A stretch of 64,000 bases of DNA from Acidobacteriota bacterium (GTDB lineage Bacteria > Acidobacteriota > Vicinamibacteria > Vicinamibacterales > UBA2999): NCBI GenBank assembly GCA_947482665.1, contig CANKJK010000001.1, positions 1 through 64,000 of the forward strand, read 5' to 3'. Below, piece by piece: positions 51,074-59,875 of this stretch; the first letter of the stretch is position 1, and each line of letters begins with the position of its first letter. Made by a program: the position numbers and the translations under genes. The notes under the pieces were generated by a model. It made no database searches. It had not been told where the DNA came from and worked only from the letters and a program-made list of their open reading frames with translations.

Positions 51074-51550
51074 ATGCAGAGAGTCACACCCTGTCTGTGG
51101 TTCGATGGAGATGCCGAAGCCGCGGCCGAGCGCTACATTGCCCTGGTCCCCGACTCCCGAATCGTCCGCGTGACCCGCGCGAAGGCCGAGACCCCGAGCG
51201 GACCAGCGGGGATGGCGCTGACCGTGGAGTTCATCCTCGCGGGCAGCGAGTTCCTCGCGCTGAACGGGGGACCGATGTATCGGTTCACCGAGGCGGTGTC
51301 GTTTCAGATCAGTTGCGAGGATCAGGCGGAGGTCGACCGGCTGTGGGATGCGCTGTCCAACGGCGGAACACCGGGCCGCTGCGGCTGGTTGAAAGACCGC
51401 TGGGGTCTTTCCTGGCAGATTGTGCCGAGGCGGCTGCCGCAACTCATTGGCGGGTCGGACCCTGTCCGGGCGCAGCGGGCCATGCAGGCCATGCTGACGA
51501 TGCAGAAGATCGACATCGCCGCGCTCGAGCGCGCGGCTGACGGCGTCTGA
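51074..51550 (+). CDS. VOC superfamily protein (PhnB-like, 3-dmu-9 type)
   Basis: This 158-aa protein has the PhnB-like pattern QRVTPCLWFDGDAEAAAERYIALVPDSRI, GMALTVEFILAGSEFLALNGGP, FQISCEDQAEVDRLWDALSNGG, and CGWLKDRWGLSWQIVPRRLPQL. The fold is a beta-alpha-beta-beta-beta module pair found in glyoxalases and related proteins. Most PhnB-like members have no assigned reaction. It starts 30 bp after the ATPase stop and converges with a DUF5916 gene. Confidence 0.85.
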   Translation: MQRVTPCLWFDGDAEAAAERYIALVPDSRIVRVTRAKAETPSGPAGMALTVEFILAGSEFLALNGGPMYRFTEAVSFQISCEDQAEVDRLWDALSNGGTPGRCGWLKDRWGLSWQIVPRRLPQLIGGSDPVRAQRAMQAMLTMQKIDIAALERAADGV

Positions 51551-51572
51551 GCCGATCCCGCTGCGCCGTCAG
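51537..51572. terminator. hairpin between convergent VOC and DUF5916 genes
   Basis: CTGACGGCG pairs with CGCCGTCAG (9 bp, 18-nt loop). The VOC stop codon lies in the loop and the opposite stop at its edge. No U-tract. Confidence 0.35.
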
Positions 51573-53818
51573 TAGCGGAACAGGCGGTTGATCTTCACGA
51601 TGACCGCCCGGTTCTGCAGCACCGGGAAGCCCGGGCGGAGCGTATCCCGCTGGTCGTTATAGACGAGGAAGAACTCGCTGCCTGGCTTGTACTCCCAACG
51701 GAAACGGACGTTGGCCGAGAGCGTGTTGGTGGCCGACGTGTACTGGATGAGGGCGCTGGCGAACATCGCGGGCGTCATCGTGGCGGTGACCCGCGTGCCC
51801 GCGACCGAGTTCGTGAAGTCGCCCTGCCGCAGGTGGACCTTGTTGAGCGAAAGGGTTGGCTCGATCGACAGGTGCGACGAGACCTCGGCCCGGCCACGGC
51901 TCAGCGTCAGCGTGGTCCGGTCGCCGTTGTAGAACGGACCCCGCTCGAGACTGACGCCGCCCGAGATCTTCCGCTGCTGACCGAAGGTGTAGGCGGCTTT
52001 GACGAAGCCGAAGTCATAGCCCGTGACCGGCAGCGTCACGGTGCTGGCGATCCGGAAGGGACGCGGCAGGAACTCGTAGTTGGACGTGGCGCTGACACTG
52101 ACCCGATCCCCGGTCTGGAGGTCGGCCGCGAACTCGCTGTCGACCGTGCGCGTCTCCAGACGGCCGCCCGTGTTCTCGATGTAGGTGGCGGTCGTCGTCC
52201 AGAAGAACTTGCGAATGCGCCGGCTGTGTTTGGGGCGCGGGCTGAACCGGAACATGCCGTAGGTCTTCCGCATGTCGAGCCGGCGGACAAAGCCCATCTC
52301 GGGGTTGAACCCCTTCTCGATCGTGAGGTGCTCGGCCTGCGCGGCGTAGCGGTCGGAGGCGTAGTCGAGCTGCGCCCGGTAGCTCTGGTCACCGGCCGTG
52401 ACGCCCGGCGTGTGCGACTTCGCCCAGTAGGTGTAGATGCTGAGGTCCGTCAGGAAGCCCAGCGAGCCGTCCACGGTGTAGAGCTCACTGGCCGACGCAC
52501 GCGTGTCGCCACGGGAGCGCGACGTGATCATGCCGCCAACGTGGCTCCGGCGGAGGATGTCGCGCCGGACGCGCGCGACGGCGAAATTGGTGGCCTTGGC
52601 GCCGGTCGCGGCATCATCTCCGGTGCGGAGATCGAGCAGGCCGACATTGACGCGCCCGAGCCGGCCTGTGAGCCGGCCGCCAGCCTGGATCGGCACGGCG
52701 ACACCCTGGCTGAGGCCGACCCGGCGGCTGTAGAAGAGGACGGGGGCATCGCCAGCACCGGCCGCCGCGCCGCCGGCCGCGATGCCGCCAATGGCGAAGG
52801 TGCCCTGATTCTCGAGGAAGAAGTCGCGCTTTTCCGGGAAGAACAGGTTGAAGCGCGTCAGGTTCACCTGTGCGTCATCGGCCTCGACCTGGGCGAAGTC
52901 CGTGTTGACTGTGAGGTCGGCGCTGGCCGATCGGGAGAAGGACCACTTCACGTCGAGGCCGGCGTCGCCTTCCCCTTTGTTGTTGACGCGGGTCGGCCGG
53001 TCAGTCGTGAGGCTCGCGGTCGCAAAGGGCTTGATGTCGAGGTTCAGTCCCGGTGGTGGCACCTCCATGCCGACCAGGGTTGCCCCTCTCGACATCATCG
53101 CGACGGCCCCGGCACCCCGCGCCGGAGGCATCGGCACGATGAACGAGACTTCGTTCTTCCATCGGTTGGCCCGCATGGCTATCAGGCCCCAGGTCTGCTC
53201 GCGGGAAGACTGCACCCGGAGGGACTTGAACGGGACAGCCAACTCGACGGTCCACCCATGTTCGAACCGGCCGGTCTTGGAGAGCCAGATGGGATTCGGG
53301 TCGTTCGAGACCGTCCGGTCGTTGGACGACTGACCATCCATCCGGCCACCGATGGGCGAGATGGTGAAGAAGCTCCCGTTGAGCCGATCGAGCATCGTGT
53401 CGAACGAGACCGCGACGTATTCGTTGTTGGCGATGGCGAGATTGTCGCGGCGCAACTCATTGGCGACCATCCGCTCGGGGTGGTCTTCCCAGCAGCGGAA
53501 GCTCGCGTAGACATAGCGGTCGTCGAAGAAGATCCAGAGCTCGGTCTTCTGGGATGCCGGTTCGCCGGGCTTGGCGTCCACCTGATAGAAGGTGTCTGCC
53601 GAAGGCGTGGCCGCATAGATCGGTTCGTCGAGCCGGCCATCAATCTTGAGAGGCGTCGGTGTGCGGACCGCGCGCACGGTGGCGCGGCCCTGGGCGTCCC
53701 TGGCAACGGGTGCGGAGGCGACCGGCGCCGACGTGCCGGGTGGGAGGGTCTGCGCGGCGGCCAGGACAGGGACGGTCAGGCTCAGGGCGACGACAAGGGC
53801 GCGATGCACGCCGGACAC
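51569..53818 (-). CDS. secreted DUF5916 outer-membrane barrel protein with CBM9-like N-domain (paralogue 3)
   Basis: The 749-aa protein has a signal peptide (RALVVALSLTVPVLAAAQ). The CBM9-like domain (TPLKIDGRLDEPIYAATPSADTF, ELWIFFDDRYVYASFRCWED) and DUF5916 barrel follow. It shares FNLFFPEKRDFFLENQGTFAI and the ending NRAVIVKINRLFRY with the copies at 12340-14559 and 22421-24655. Its closest likeness by eye is paralogue 1 (same SRRIRKF/KRIRRYVW and FNPDLGF-type motifs). It is separated from truA on the same strand by 21 bp. Function unknown. Confidence 0.85.
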   Translation of the reverse strand: MSGVHRALVVALSLTVPVLAAAQTLPPGTSAPVASAPVARDAQGRATVRAVRTPTPLKIDGRLDEPIYAATPSADTFYQVDAKPGEPASQKTELWIFFDDRYVYASFRCWEDHPERMVANELRRDNLAIANNEYVAVSFDTMLDRLNGSFFTISPIGGRMDGQSSNDRTVSNDPNPIWLSKTGRFEHGWTVELAVPFKSLRVQSSREQTWGLIAMRANRWKNEVSFIVPMPPARGAGAVAMMSRGATLVGMEVPPPGLNLDIKPFATASLTTDRPTRVNNKGEGDAGLDVKWSFSRSASADLTVNTDFAQVEADDAQVNLTRFNLFFPEKRDFFLENQGTFAIGGIAAGGAAAGAGDAPVLFYSRRVGLSQGVAVPIQAGGRLTGRLGRVNVGLLDLRTGDDAATGAKATNFAVARVRRDILRRSHVGGMITSRSRGDTRASASELYTVDGSLGFLTDLSIYTYWAKSHTPGVTAGDQSYRAQLDYASDRYAAQAEHLTIEKGFNPEMGFVRRLDMRKTYGMFRFSPRPKHSRRIRKFFWTTTATYIENTGGRLETRTVDSEFAADLQTGDRVSVSATSNYEFLPRPFRIASTVTLPVTGYDFGFVKAAYTFGQQRKISGGVSLERGPFYNGDRTTLTLSRGRAEVSSHLSIEPTLSLNKVHLRQGDFTNSVAGTRVTATMTPAMFASALIQYTSATNTLSANVRFRWEYKPGSEFFLVYNDQRDTLRPGFPVLQNRAVIVKINRLFRY

Positions 53819-53839
53819 CGTACCACGACTCGAGCCGGG

Positions 53840-54622
53840 TCAGGCGCCGCCGAGGACGATCGCGGCCTGGACGGGCTGGTCGCGGGTATCGCCCGGATAG
53901 TAGACCCGCTCCAGGAAGAGGCCCGCCGCAGGAGCCGTCAGCTGGGCCGGTAGGGGTGAGTTCCCCTCGAGGAGCGGCACGACGTCGTCGGGCGTCAGGC
54001 CGCCGCGGCCGACCTCCACCAGGATGCCCACCAGCCGCCGGACCAGCTTCCAGATGAAGTGCGACCCTTCGACATGCACGAGCAACAGGTCGCCATCTTC
54101 GTAGATGTCGAGCGCGTCGAGCTGCACCGTGGTGGACTTCTCATCGGGGTCGTCGTCGGAGAAGCTCTGGAAGTCGTGGAAGCCGACGAAGCGGGCTGCC
54201 GCGGCCTGCATCGCGGCTACGTTCAGCGGTTCCTTGACCCACCAGACAAAGGGCTTCGAGAAGGCCGACTTGCGGCGGGCGATCTGGTACACGTAGCTGC
54301 GTGCGACCGCGTCGTGGCGGGCGTGGAAGCGGTGCGGTACGGCCTCGACCGCCAGCACGGCGATGTCCGCCGGGAGGGCCTCGTTGACGCGCTGCCGGAG
54401 CGTGGCCGGGGGGAGCGTCGACCGGATCTCGAGGTGCGCCACTTGGCGCAGGGCGTGTACGCCGGCGTCGGTGCGCCCGGAGCCGTAGAGTTCGAACCCG
54501 TGCGCGCCGGTGGCCTCGCCGATGGCCTGTTCGAGTTCCCCCGCGACTGTTCTGGCATTGCGCTGGATCTGCCAGCCGCTGTAGCGGGTGCCGTTGTACT
54601 CAATCGTGAGCTTGAAGCGCAT
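53840..54622 (-). CDS. truA: tRNA pseudouridine(38-40) synthase TruA
   Basis: This 260-aa enzyme isomerises uridines 38-40 in the tRNA anticodon arm. It opens MRFKLTIEYNGTRYSGWQ, with the catalytic Asp in YGSGRTDAGVHALRQVAH. It continues with RHDAVARSYVYQI, FVGFHDFQSFS and GSHFIWKLVRRLVGILVEVG. The ATG at 54622 matches the conserved start; the longer frame upstream would enter the divergent cytochrome gene. The two divergent start codons are 28 bp apart, sharing one short control region. Confidence 0.95.
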   Translation of the reverse strand: MRFKLTIEYNGTRYSGWQIQRNARTVAGELEQAIGEATGAHGFELYGSGRTDAGVHALRQVAHLEIRSTLPPATLRQRVNEALPADIAVLAVEAVPHRFHARHDAVARSYVYQIARRKSAFSKPFVWWVKEPLNVAAMQAAAARFVGFHDFQSFSDDDPDEKSTTVQLDALDIYEDGDLLLVHVEGSHFIWKLVRRLVGILVEVGRGGLTPDDVVPLLEGNSPLPAQLTAPAAGLFLERVYYPGDTRDQPVQAAIVLGGA

Positions 54623-54636
54623 GTGCGAGCCCAGCG

Positions 54637-54642
54637 TATACT
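54637..54642 (+). promoter_or_regulatory. -10 element, likely leaderless start of the cytochrome-DUF1080 gene
   Basis: TATACT lies 8 bp before the ATG at 54651, with CAGCG just upstream and no clear -35. The spacing matches other leaderless candidates here. Confidence 0.5.
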
Positions 54643-54650
54643 CCCGAGCC

Positions 54651-56090
54651 ATGCAGAAGAAACTCTTCGTGTCGCTGTCGGCGACGAGCGTGTGCCTTGC
54701 GGTCGTCTGTCTCGTGATGACACCCGTGCTCCGGGCCCAGCAGGCCCCGTGGGAGGGCACGTATTCAGCCGAGCAGGCCAAACGGGGCGAGGCCCTCTAC
54801 GGCGGCAACTGCGTCGCCTGTCACGGCAGGGACCTGGCCGGTGGCGACCGAGCCCCGGCGCTGGCCGGTGCCGGATTCAAGGGCCGTTGGGGCGGGCGTC
54901 CGTTGGCAGAATTGCTGGATTACTCGCAGGCGCAGATGCCGCTCAATGCCCCCGGTGGTCTGACACGCCACCAGACGGCGGATGTGCTGGCGTACATGCT
55001 GTCCAAGAACGGGGCGGGTGCCGGTGCGAAGGCCCTGTGGTTCGACGGGCCCGAAGGCGGATGGGCGCCGGTCAAGCGGAGCGCCGACTTCATGAAGGTC
55101 GCGACGCCCTCCACGAAAAAGGGTGAGGCGTTCTACTCGGAGGCGCAGGCCACGCGAGGCAAGCAGGCGTTCAATCGGAACTGTGCGTACTGTCACACCG
55201 TCGACCCGAAGACCTCGACGCCCGCCGATCTGCTGCAGGCGCTGCCCAGCACGTTCGGCGGCCACTTTCTCGAGCGCGTCGTCGACGGGAAGATGGTGTA
55301 TCCGAGCGTGCTGATGCTCTACAGCAAGCTCCTGTCGATGCCTGCGGCCAATACCCGGAGCATCTCTGAGCAGCAGCGTGTCGATATCGCGGCCTACATC
55401 CTGCAGGCGAACGGGTACCCCTCGGGGAAGGAGGAGATTCCCGTCGACGTCAATGCGATGCGGATCATGTCGCTCAATGAACCCGGCTTCGAGCGGATCT
55501 TCAATGGGAAGGACTTCTCCGGGTGGAACTTCAATCTGGGCGCGAACTGCCGGGAGGCTCCCGCAGGGTGCGGACGGACGGACCCCGGTGACGTCCTGCG
55601 CGTGGAGAACCAGACCATCGTCTGCGAGTGCCACATCCACGGCATCTTCTATACGGACAAGAAATACAAGGACTTCACGATCCGGTTCGACTTCATGTTC
55701 GAGAAGCCGTTCGAGTTTGCGCCGGATGACGATGAGGAACTGTTCAGCGGCGGCGCCGGCTATCTGATCTTCTCGGACATCGGCGCGCCGGGCTATCCCA
55801 AGAGCATCGAGGTTGAGGGCCGCTATCGGGACATCGCCGACTACTACGCGATTGGCGGGCCCGGCAAGATCGGCAAGGTGGATCTGGAGGCCAAGCGCAA
55901 GGTCATGCGCCCGCTCGGCCAATGGAACAGCTTCGAGATCATGGCCAAGGGCGGCCAGATCGTGACGTCGCTGAACGGGGTGCCGGTCTCAAAGGTCGAC
56001 AAGCACGACTACAACTACGCCGGGAACATCGCCTTCCAGACGCAGGGCCGCAAGATGGCCTACCGGAATATCCGCATCAAGGCCGAGTAG
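54651..56090 (+). CDS. secreted diheme cytochrome c fused to a DUF1080 domain
   Basis: The 479-aa protein has a signal peptide (ATSVCLAVVCLVMTPVLRAQ). The first cytochrome domain has CVACH near residue 51 and the second CAYCH near 178, ending ILQANGYPSG. A DUF1080/3-keto-disaccharide-hydrolase-like jelly-roll covers about residues 285-479 (FERIFNGKDFSGWNF, FTIRFDFMFEK, WNSFEIMAKGGQIVTSLNGVPV). DUF1080 domains bind or cleave oxidised (3-keto) sugars in studied cases. Joining them to cytochromes suggests periplasmic sugar oxidation coupled to electron transfer, which is inferred. Confidence 0.87.
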   Translation: MQKKLFVSLSATSVCLAVVCLVMTPVLRAQQAPWEGTYSAEQAKRGEALYGGNCVACHGRDLAGGDRAPALAGAGFKGRWGGRPLAELLDYSQAQMPLNAPGGLTRHQTADVLAYMLSKNGAGAGAKALWFDGPEGGWAPVKRSADFMKVATPSTKKGEAFYSEAQATRGKQAFNRNCAYCHTVDPKTSTPADLLQALPSTFGGHFLERVVDGKMVYPSVLMLYSKLLSMPAANTRSISEQQRVDIAAYILQANGYPSGKEEIPVDVNAMRIMSLNEPGFERIFNGKDFSGWNFNLGANCREAPAGCGRTDPGDVLRVENQTIVCECHIHGIFYTDKKYKDFTIRFDFMFEKPFEFAPDDDEELFSGGAGYLIFSDIGAPGYPKSIEVEGRYRDIADYYAIGGPGKIGKVDLEAKRKVMRPLGQWNSFEIMAKGGQIVTSLNGVPVSKVDKHDYNYAGNIAFQTQGRKMAYRNIRIKAE

Positions 56091-56102
56091 CGGTCCACAG
56101 AC

Positions 56103-56139
56103 GGAGTGGATGCGGGGCTACTGCGCCCGCATCCGCTCC
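56103..56139. terminator. hairpin between convergent cytochrome-DUF1080 and UPF0182 genes
   Basis: GGAGTGGATGCGGG pairs with CCCGCATCCGCTCC (14 bp, one G-U pair) across a 9-nt loop. It overlaps the 3' end of the UPF0182 gene. No U-tract. Confidence 0.5.
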
Positions 56140-58844
56140 AGCACTGTCCCGAGTGCCGTGATCTCTTCCCCGTACTTCGCCCAGTCACCATTCCGCTGCG
56201 CCTCGGTCGCTCTCTCGAAGCGCGTTCTGGCCTCCACGGCCAGCGTCCGCATCAGGGCATCGCTGGCCGGTGACGGGGGTGCGGTCACCGCGCCGGGAGC
56301 CCGTGCCTGGTCCGCCGGTGTGTTGTGGGCGCGGTTCGATCCCGGAGCCGCGTGGAAGAGCGTGTCGAGGGCCGCGTCGAGCGTATCTTCCATCACGATC
56401 TGGTTGCCCATGGCCACCAGAACTCGGCGCAGTTCGGGAATCCGCCCGCCCTCGCCCCGCAGATAGAGCGGGCGCACATAGAGCAGCGACTCTTCGATGG
56501 GGATGACCATCAGCGTCCCCCAGATCACCTGGGAACCCTGCTGGTTCCAGAGCGTGATCTGCGGCGAAATCGTCTGGTCCTGATTCATCCGCGCCACGAC
56601 CTGCCGTGGCCCAAACACGACCTTCTGTTTGGGAAACTGAAAGACACGCAGTGTGCCGTAGTTCTCGCCGTCGCTGCGCGCGACGAGCCAGGCCGAGAGG
56701 TTGTCCTTCCGCCGCGGCGTGAACGGCAGCATCTGGATGAACTCCGCACTCTGCTCGCCGGGCAGCTTCATGATCGTGTAGTACGGCGACATCGGCTTGG
56801 CGTCGCGGGCTTCGTCGGTCGCCGGAACCTCCCACTGGTCCTCCCGGTTGTAGAACACCGCCGGTTGCGTCATGTGGTAGGTCGCGAACACGGCGGCCTG
56901 GATCGCGAAAATGTCCTCGGGGTAGCGGATGTGCGCCCGGAGCGTGGGTGGCATCGCGCTGAGCGGTTTAAAGGCGCCCGGGAAGGCCTGGGCGTACGTC
57001 GCCGCGATGGGATCCCGCGTATCGGCGAGATACATCGTCACCGTGCCGTCATAGGCGTCGACGGTCAGCTTGACGGCGTTCCGGATGTAATTGAGCCCGC
57101 GCGCCACCGGCGTGGAGTAGGGGTAGCGTGCGGTGGTCGTATAGGCGTCGTACATCCAGATCAGCCGGCCGTCCGCGACCACGAGGTACGGGTCGCTGTC
57201 GAAACTGAGAAACGGGGCGACGAGACGGACACGGTCACGGATGTTGCGATTGATAAGAATCCGGCTTTCCGCCGTGATGTCGTCGCTCAGCAGGATCTGG
57301 TAGGACTCAAAGCGCAGCGCGAACAGCAGCTTCCGCCAGAGTGAGCCGATGGGAATACCGCCGCGGCCGGCGTACTGCGTGAATACGTTCTCATCGCCCT
57401 TCGGATAGTGGAACTCCTTGGTGCCGGTCGGGGCGATGACGTAGTCATTCGAGAGCTGGCCGAAGTAGATGGCGGGTTCTGTCACGCTCAGGCCGGCGGC
57501 GGATTCCGGCGGGAGATTGCGGATGAAGAGGACGGGCAGGCCTTCCTTGGTCACCTGGTTGACGGGCCCGAGCGTGAGGCCGTACCCGTGCGTGAAGGTG
57601 AGGTGCTCGTTGACCCAGGTGCGGTTCGGGAGCGCTTCGCTGTTAATCTCGCGGGCCGAGAGCATGACCTGCCGAGGGACGCCGTCGAGGGTGTAACGGT
57701 CGTTGTCTACCGACACGAAGTCGTAATAGGTGCGGATCTCCTGCATCTGGCCGAACGTGTCCAGGAGCGGGCCGTGGTCCCACAGGCGGACGTTGTCGAG
57801 CGTCTGCCGGTTCGCGGCGATGTTGGCGGTGGTCAGCTCCGCGTCGCCGCTGAGTTCGCGTGTGTCGACGCGGTCGAGGTCGAAGGCGCGCCGCGTGGCG
57901 TCGATGTTGTGCTGGATGAACGGTTCCTCGCGGACCTGCTCGTTGGGAGCGACGATGAAGCGCTGGAGGATCGTGGCGTAGGCTTCGCTGCCGGCAGAGG
58001 TGACGACGAGCAGCGCGATGCCCACGACCGCAGGCCAGGTGATGCCGCGGAGCGCAGTCAGGCCGCAGAGTGCGGCGGCGAGGATGGCGGCCCCGGTGAG
58101 CAGAGCCCCTCCGAGCATCCGTCCGTGCACGTCCGCGTAAGACGCGCCGTGAATGAGCGTGTGTTCCGATAGCAGGTAGTCAGACCGGCCGAGCCAGGCA
58201 CCCCACGCGAAGAGGAGCAGGAAGATGGCGGCGAGCAGGGCGAGGTGGCGGCGCGGACCTTCAGCGATCGCCATGCGTGCGGGAAAGCCGCTCGTGAGAC
58301 TACCTGAAATCAAATAGAGCGCGCCGGAGGCGAGGGCGGCGAGGATGACGAGCCCCTGGCCGAGTCCCCGGATGAACTGGAAGAACGGCATGGAGAAGAC
58401 GTAATAGGCCACGTCGTGACCGAGGATCGGGTCGGCCTGGTGGAACGGGACAGCGTGCTGCCACGAGACCCACGTCATCCACTCCGAGGAGGAGGCCAGG
58501 CCGACGAGCAGGGCGAGCAGCGCCGTGACATTGATGGCGATGGCGCGGAGTTGACGCTTGCCAGGGAGACGGATGGGCAGGCCTTCGCGTGTGGTAAAGA
58601 TCGGCCGGCCCTCGCCAATCGAGTTCAGGGCGATGAGCACGTTGGGCAGCAGAAACGCGAGGCCGGACAGGGTGACGATGGCGAACAGGCGCGCCTGGGC
58701 GCTGATCATCGTGAGGTACACGACCTGGAAGCCTGTCTCCTGATACCACCAGTAGTCGGTGAGATAGGTCACCACCGAAGGACCAGCGACGAAGAGGACC
58801 AGGGCGGCGATGGCGGCGGTCGCGATGAGGCGGATGCGTGTCAT
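56118..58844 (-). CDS. UPF0182 family membrane protein
   Basis: The 908-aa protein has about seven transmembrane helices in the first ~320 residues (LIATAAIAALVLFVAGPSVV, LFAIVTLSGLAFLLPNVLIAL). A large extracytoplasmic region follows with family hallmarks: VAPNEQVREEPFIQHNIDATRRAF, LWDHGPLLDTFGQMQEIRTYYDF, YTHGYG-type FTHGYGLTLGPVNQ, and RDPIAATYAQAFPG. No biochemical function is established for this widespread family. The ATG at 58844 begins the first helix and overlaps the stop of the WYL regulator by 4 bp. Confidence 0.9.
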   Translation of the reverse strand: MTRIRLIATAAIAALVLFVAGPSVVTYLTDYWWYQETGFQVVYLTMISAQARLFAIVTLSGLAFLLPNVLIALNSIGEGRPIFTTREGLPIRLPGKRQLRAIAINVTALLALLVGLASSSEWMTWVSWQHAVPFHQADPILGHDVAYYVFSMPFFQFIRGLGQGLVILAALASGALYLISGSLTSGFPARMAIAEGPRRHLALLAAIFLLLFAWGAWLGRSDYLLSEHTLIHGASYADVHGRMLGGALLTGAAILAAALCGLTALRGITWPAVVGIALLVVTSAGSEAYATILQRFIVAPNEQVREEPFIQHNIDATRRAFDLDRVDTRELSGDAELTTANIAANRQTLDNVRLWDHGPLLDTFGQMQEIRTYYDFVSVDNDRYTLDGVPRQVMLSAREINSEALPNRTWVNEHLTFTHGYGLTLGPVNQVTKEGLPVLFIRNLPPESAAGLSVTEPAIYFGQLSNDYVIAPTGTKEFHYPKGDENVFTQYAGRGGIPIGSLWRKLLFALRFESYQILLSDDITAESRILINRNIRDRVRLVAPFLSFDSDPYLVVADGRLIWMYDAYTTTARYPYSTPVARGLNYIRNAVKLTVDAYDGTVTMYLADTRDPIAATYAQAFPGAFKPLSAMPPTLRAHIRYPEDIFAIQAAVFATYHMTQPAVFYNREDQWEVPATDEARDAKPMSPYYTIMKLPGEQSAEFIQMLPFTPRRKDNLSAWLVARSDGENYGTLRVFQFPKQKVVFGPRQVVARMNQDQTISPQITLWNQQGSQVIWGTLMVIPIEESLLYVRPLYLRGEGGRIPELRRVLVAMGNQIVMEDTLDAALDTLFHAAPGSNRAHNTPADQARAPGAVTAPPSPASDALMRTLAVEARTRFERATEAQRNGDWAKYGEEITALGTVLERMRAQ

Positions 58845-59830
58845 GCAGGCGCTCCGTAGCGGGTGCGGGCGGCGGTGAGATCCGCCGCAATCTCCGAGGC
58901 GAGTGAACGAGGGTCGACCACTTCCACGAACGGCCCCCAGCTCAGGATCCAGCTTCGCAAGGCCCAATCGTGGCACACGTGAAGGGTGAGGGCGAGGTGA
59001 CCGTCGGCGAGTTCCCGCAGTTCCTGGGACTGGTGCCAGACGCGGGCGCGGACGTAGGGCCCGACTTCGGCGTCGAAGCGCAGTTCCACGCGCTCCGCGG
59101 GGCCGGTATTGACGCCGAGCGAGTTACCGAAGATGTCCTCCGGTACGGGTCGCTGCGGCGTAAAGGTCTGCTTTTCGAGCGAGACAGAGAGAATCCGGTC
59201 CACGGCGAAGGTCCGGATGTCGTCGTATTCCGGCACGAACGCCAGCAGGTAGAGCCCGCCCTGGGCAAAGGCGAGGCGGTACGGATGGAGGACGTAGTCC
59301 TTGTCGCGCCCGCTTGAGACCGAGTGATACCGCATCGTTGCCACCCGCAGGTGGAGTGTCGCTTCCAGGAGGCGCGCGACGACGTCGGAGCTCGACCGGT
59401 CGCCACCGGCCCGGGGACCGGACTTGGCCGTGAGCACCGTCGGCAGGCGGTCGAGGAACTGACGCATCCGCGGCGAGAGCGCGCCTTCCAGCCGGGCGAA
59501 GGCCAGGCTCAGGTCGCGCTGAAACGGAGTGCCGGCGACGGCTTCGAGCAGATTGCGGCTCAAATAGAGCGCGCACAACTCGGCGAGCGTGAAGCCGGTG
59601 TCCAGCCCCTTGAACGCCTGTCCCTCCAGTCGCCAGCGAACACGGTCCGTGTCGTCCTGGAAGTCGAACAGGGGAAAGCCCGCTTCCTGGAGGGCGGCGA
59701 GATCCCGGCGGATCGTGCGGGTAGTGACATCAAGCTCGTTCGCCAGGCCGTCGATCGTGGCGCCATGCCTGGACGATTCAAGCGCATGGAGTAAACGCCA
59801 CTGGCGGATGACTTCCTGATTGCGGGGCAC
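58841..59830 (-). CDS. WYL-domain transcriptional regulator (DeoR-like HTH)
   Basis: The 329-aa protein has an N-terminal winged helix (VIRQWRLLHALESSRHGATIDGLANELDVTTRTIRRDLAALQEAGFPL). A WYL domain follows (VATMRYHSVSSGRDKDYVLHPYRLAFAQGGLYLLAF) and a C-terminal WCX-like extension. WYL domains bind nucleic acids or nucleotides and often control DNA-damage or defence genes; none is adjacent here. The GTG at 59830 is chosen from the HTH start. It is upstream of and overlaps the UPF0182 gene, and divergent from the S4 gene with a 45-bp gap. Confidence 0.88.
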   Translation of the reverse strand: MPRNQEVIRQWRLLHALESSRHGATIDGLANELDVTTRTIRRDLAALQEAGFPLFDFQDDTDRVRWRLEGQAFKGLDTGFTLAELCALYLSRNLLEAVAGTPFQRDLSLAFARLEGALSPRMRQFLDRLPTVLTAKSGPRAGGDRSSSDVVARLLEATLHLRVATMRYHSVSSGRDKDYVLHPYRLAFAQGGLYLLAFVPEYDDIRTFAVDRILSVSLEKQTFTPQRPVPEDIFGNSLGVNTGPAERVELRFDAEVGPYVRARVWHQSQELRELADGHLALTLHVCHDWALRSWILSWGPFVEVVDPRSLASEIAADLTAARTRYGAPA

Positions 59831-59875
59831 GGTACCGGCGATGGTACAAGTGGGGGGACGGAGGCGCAAACCACA

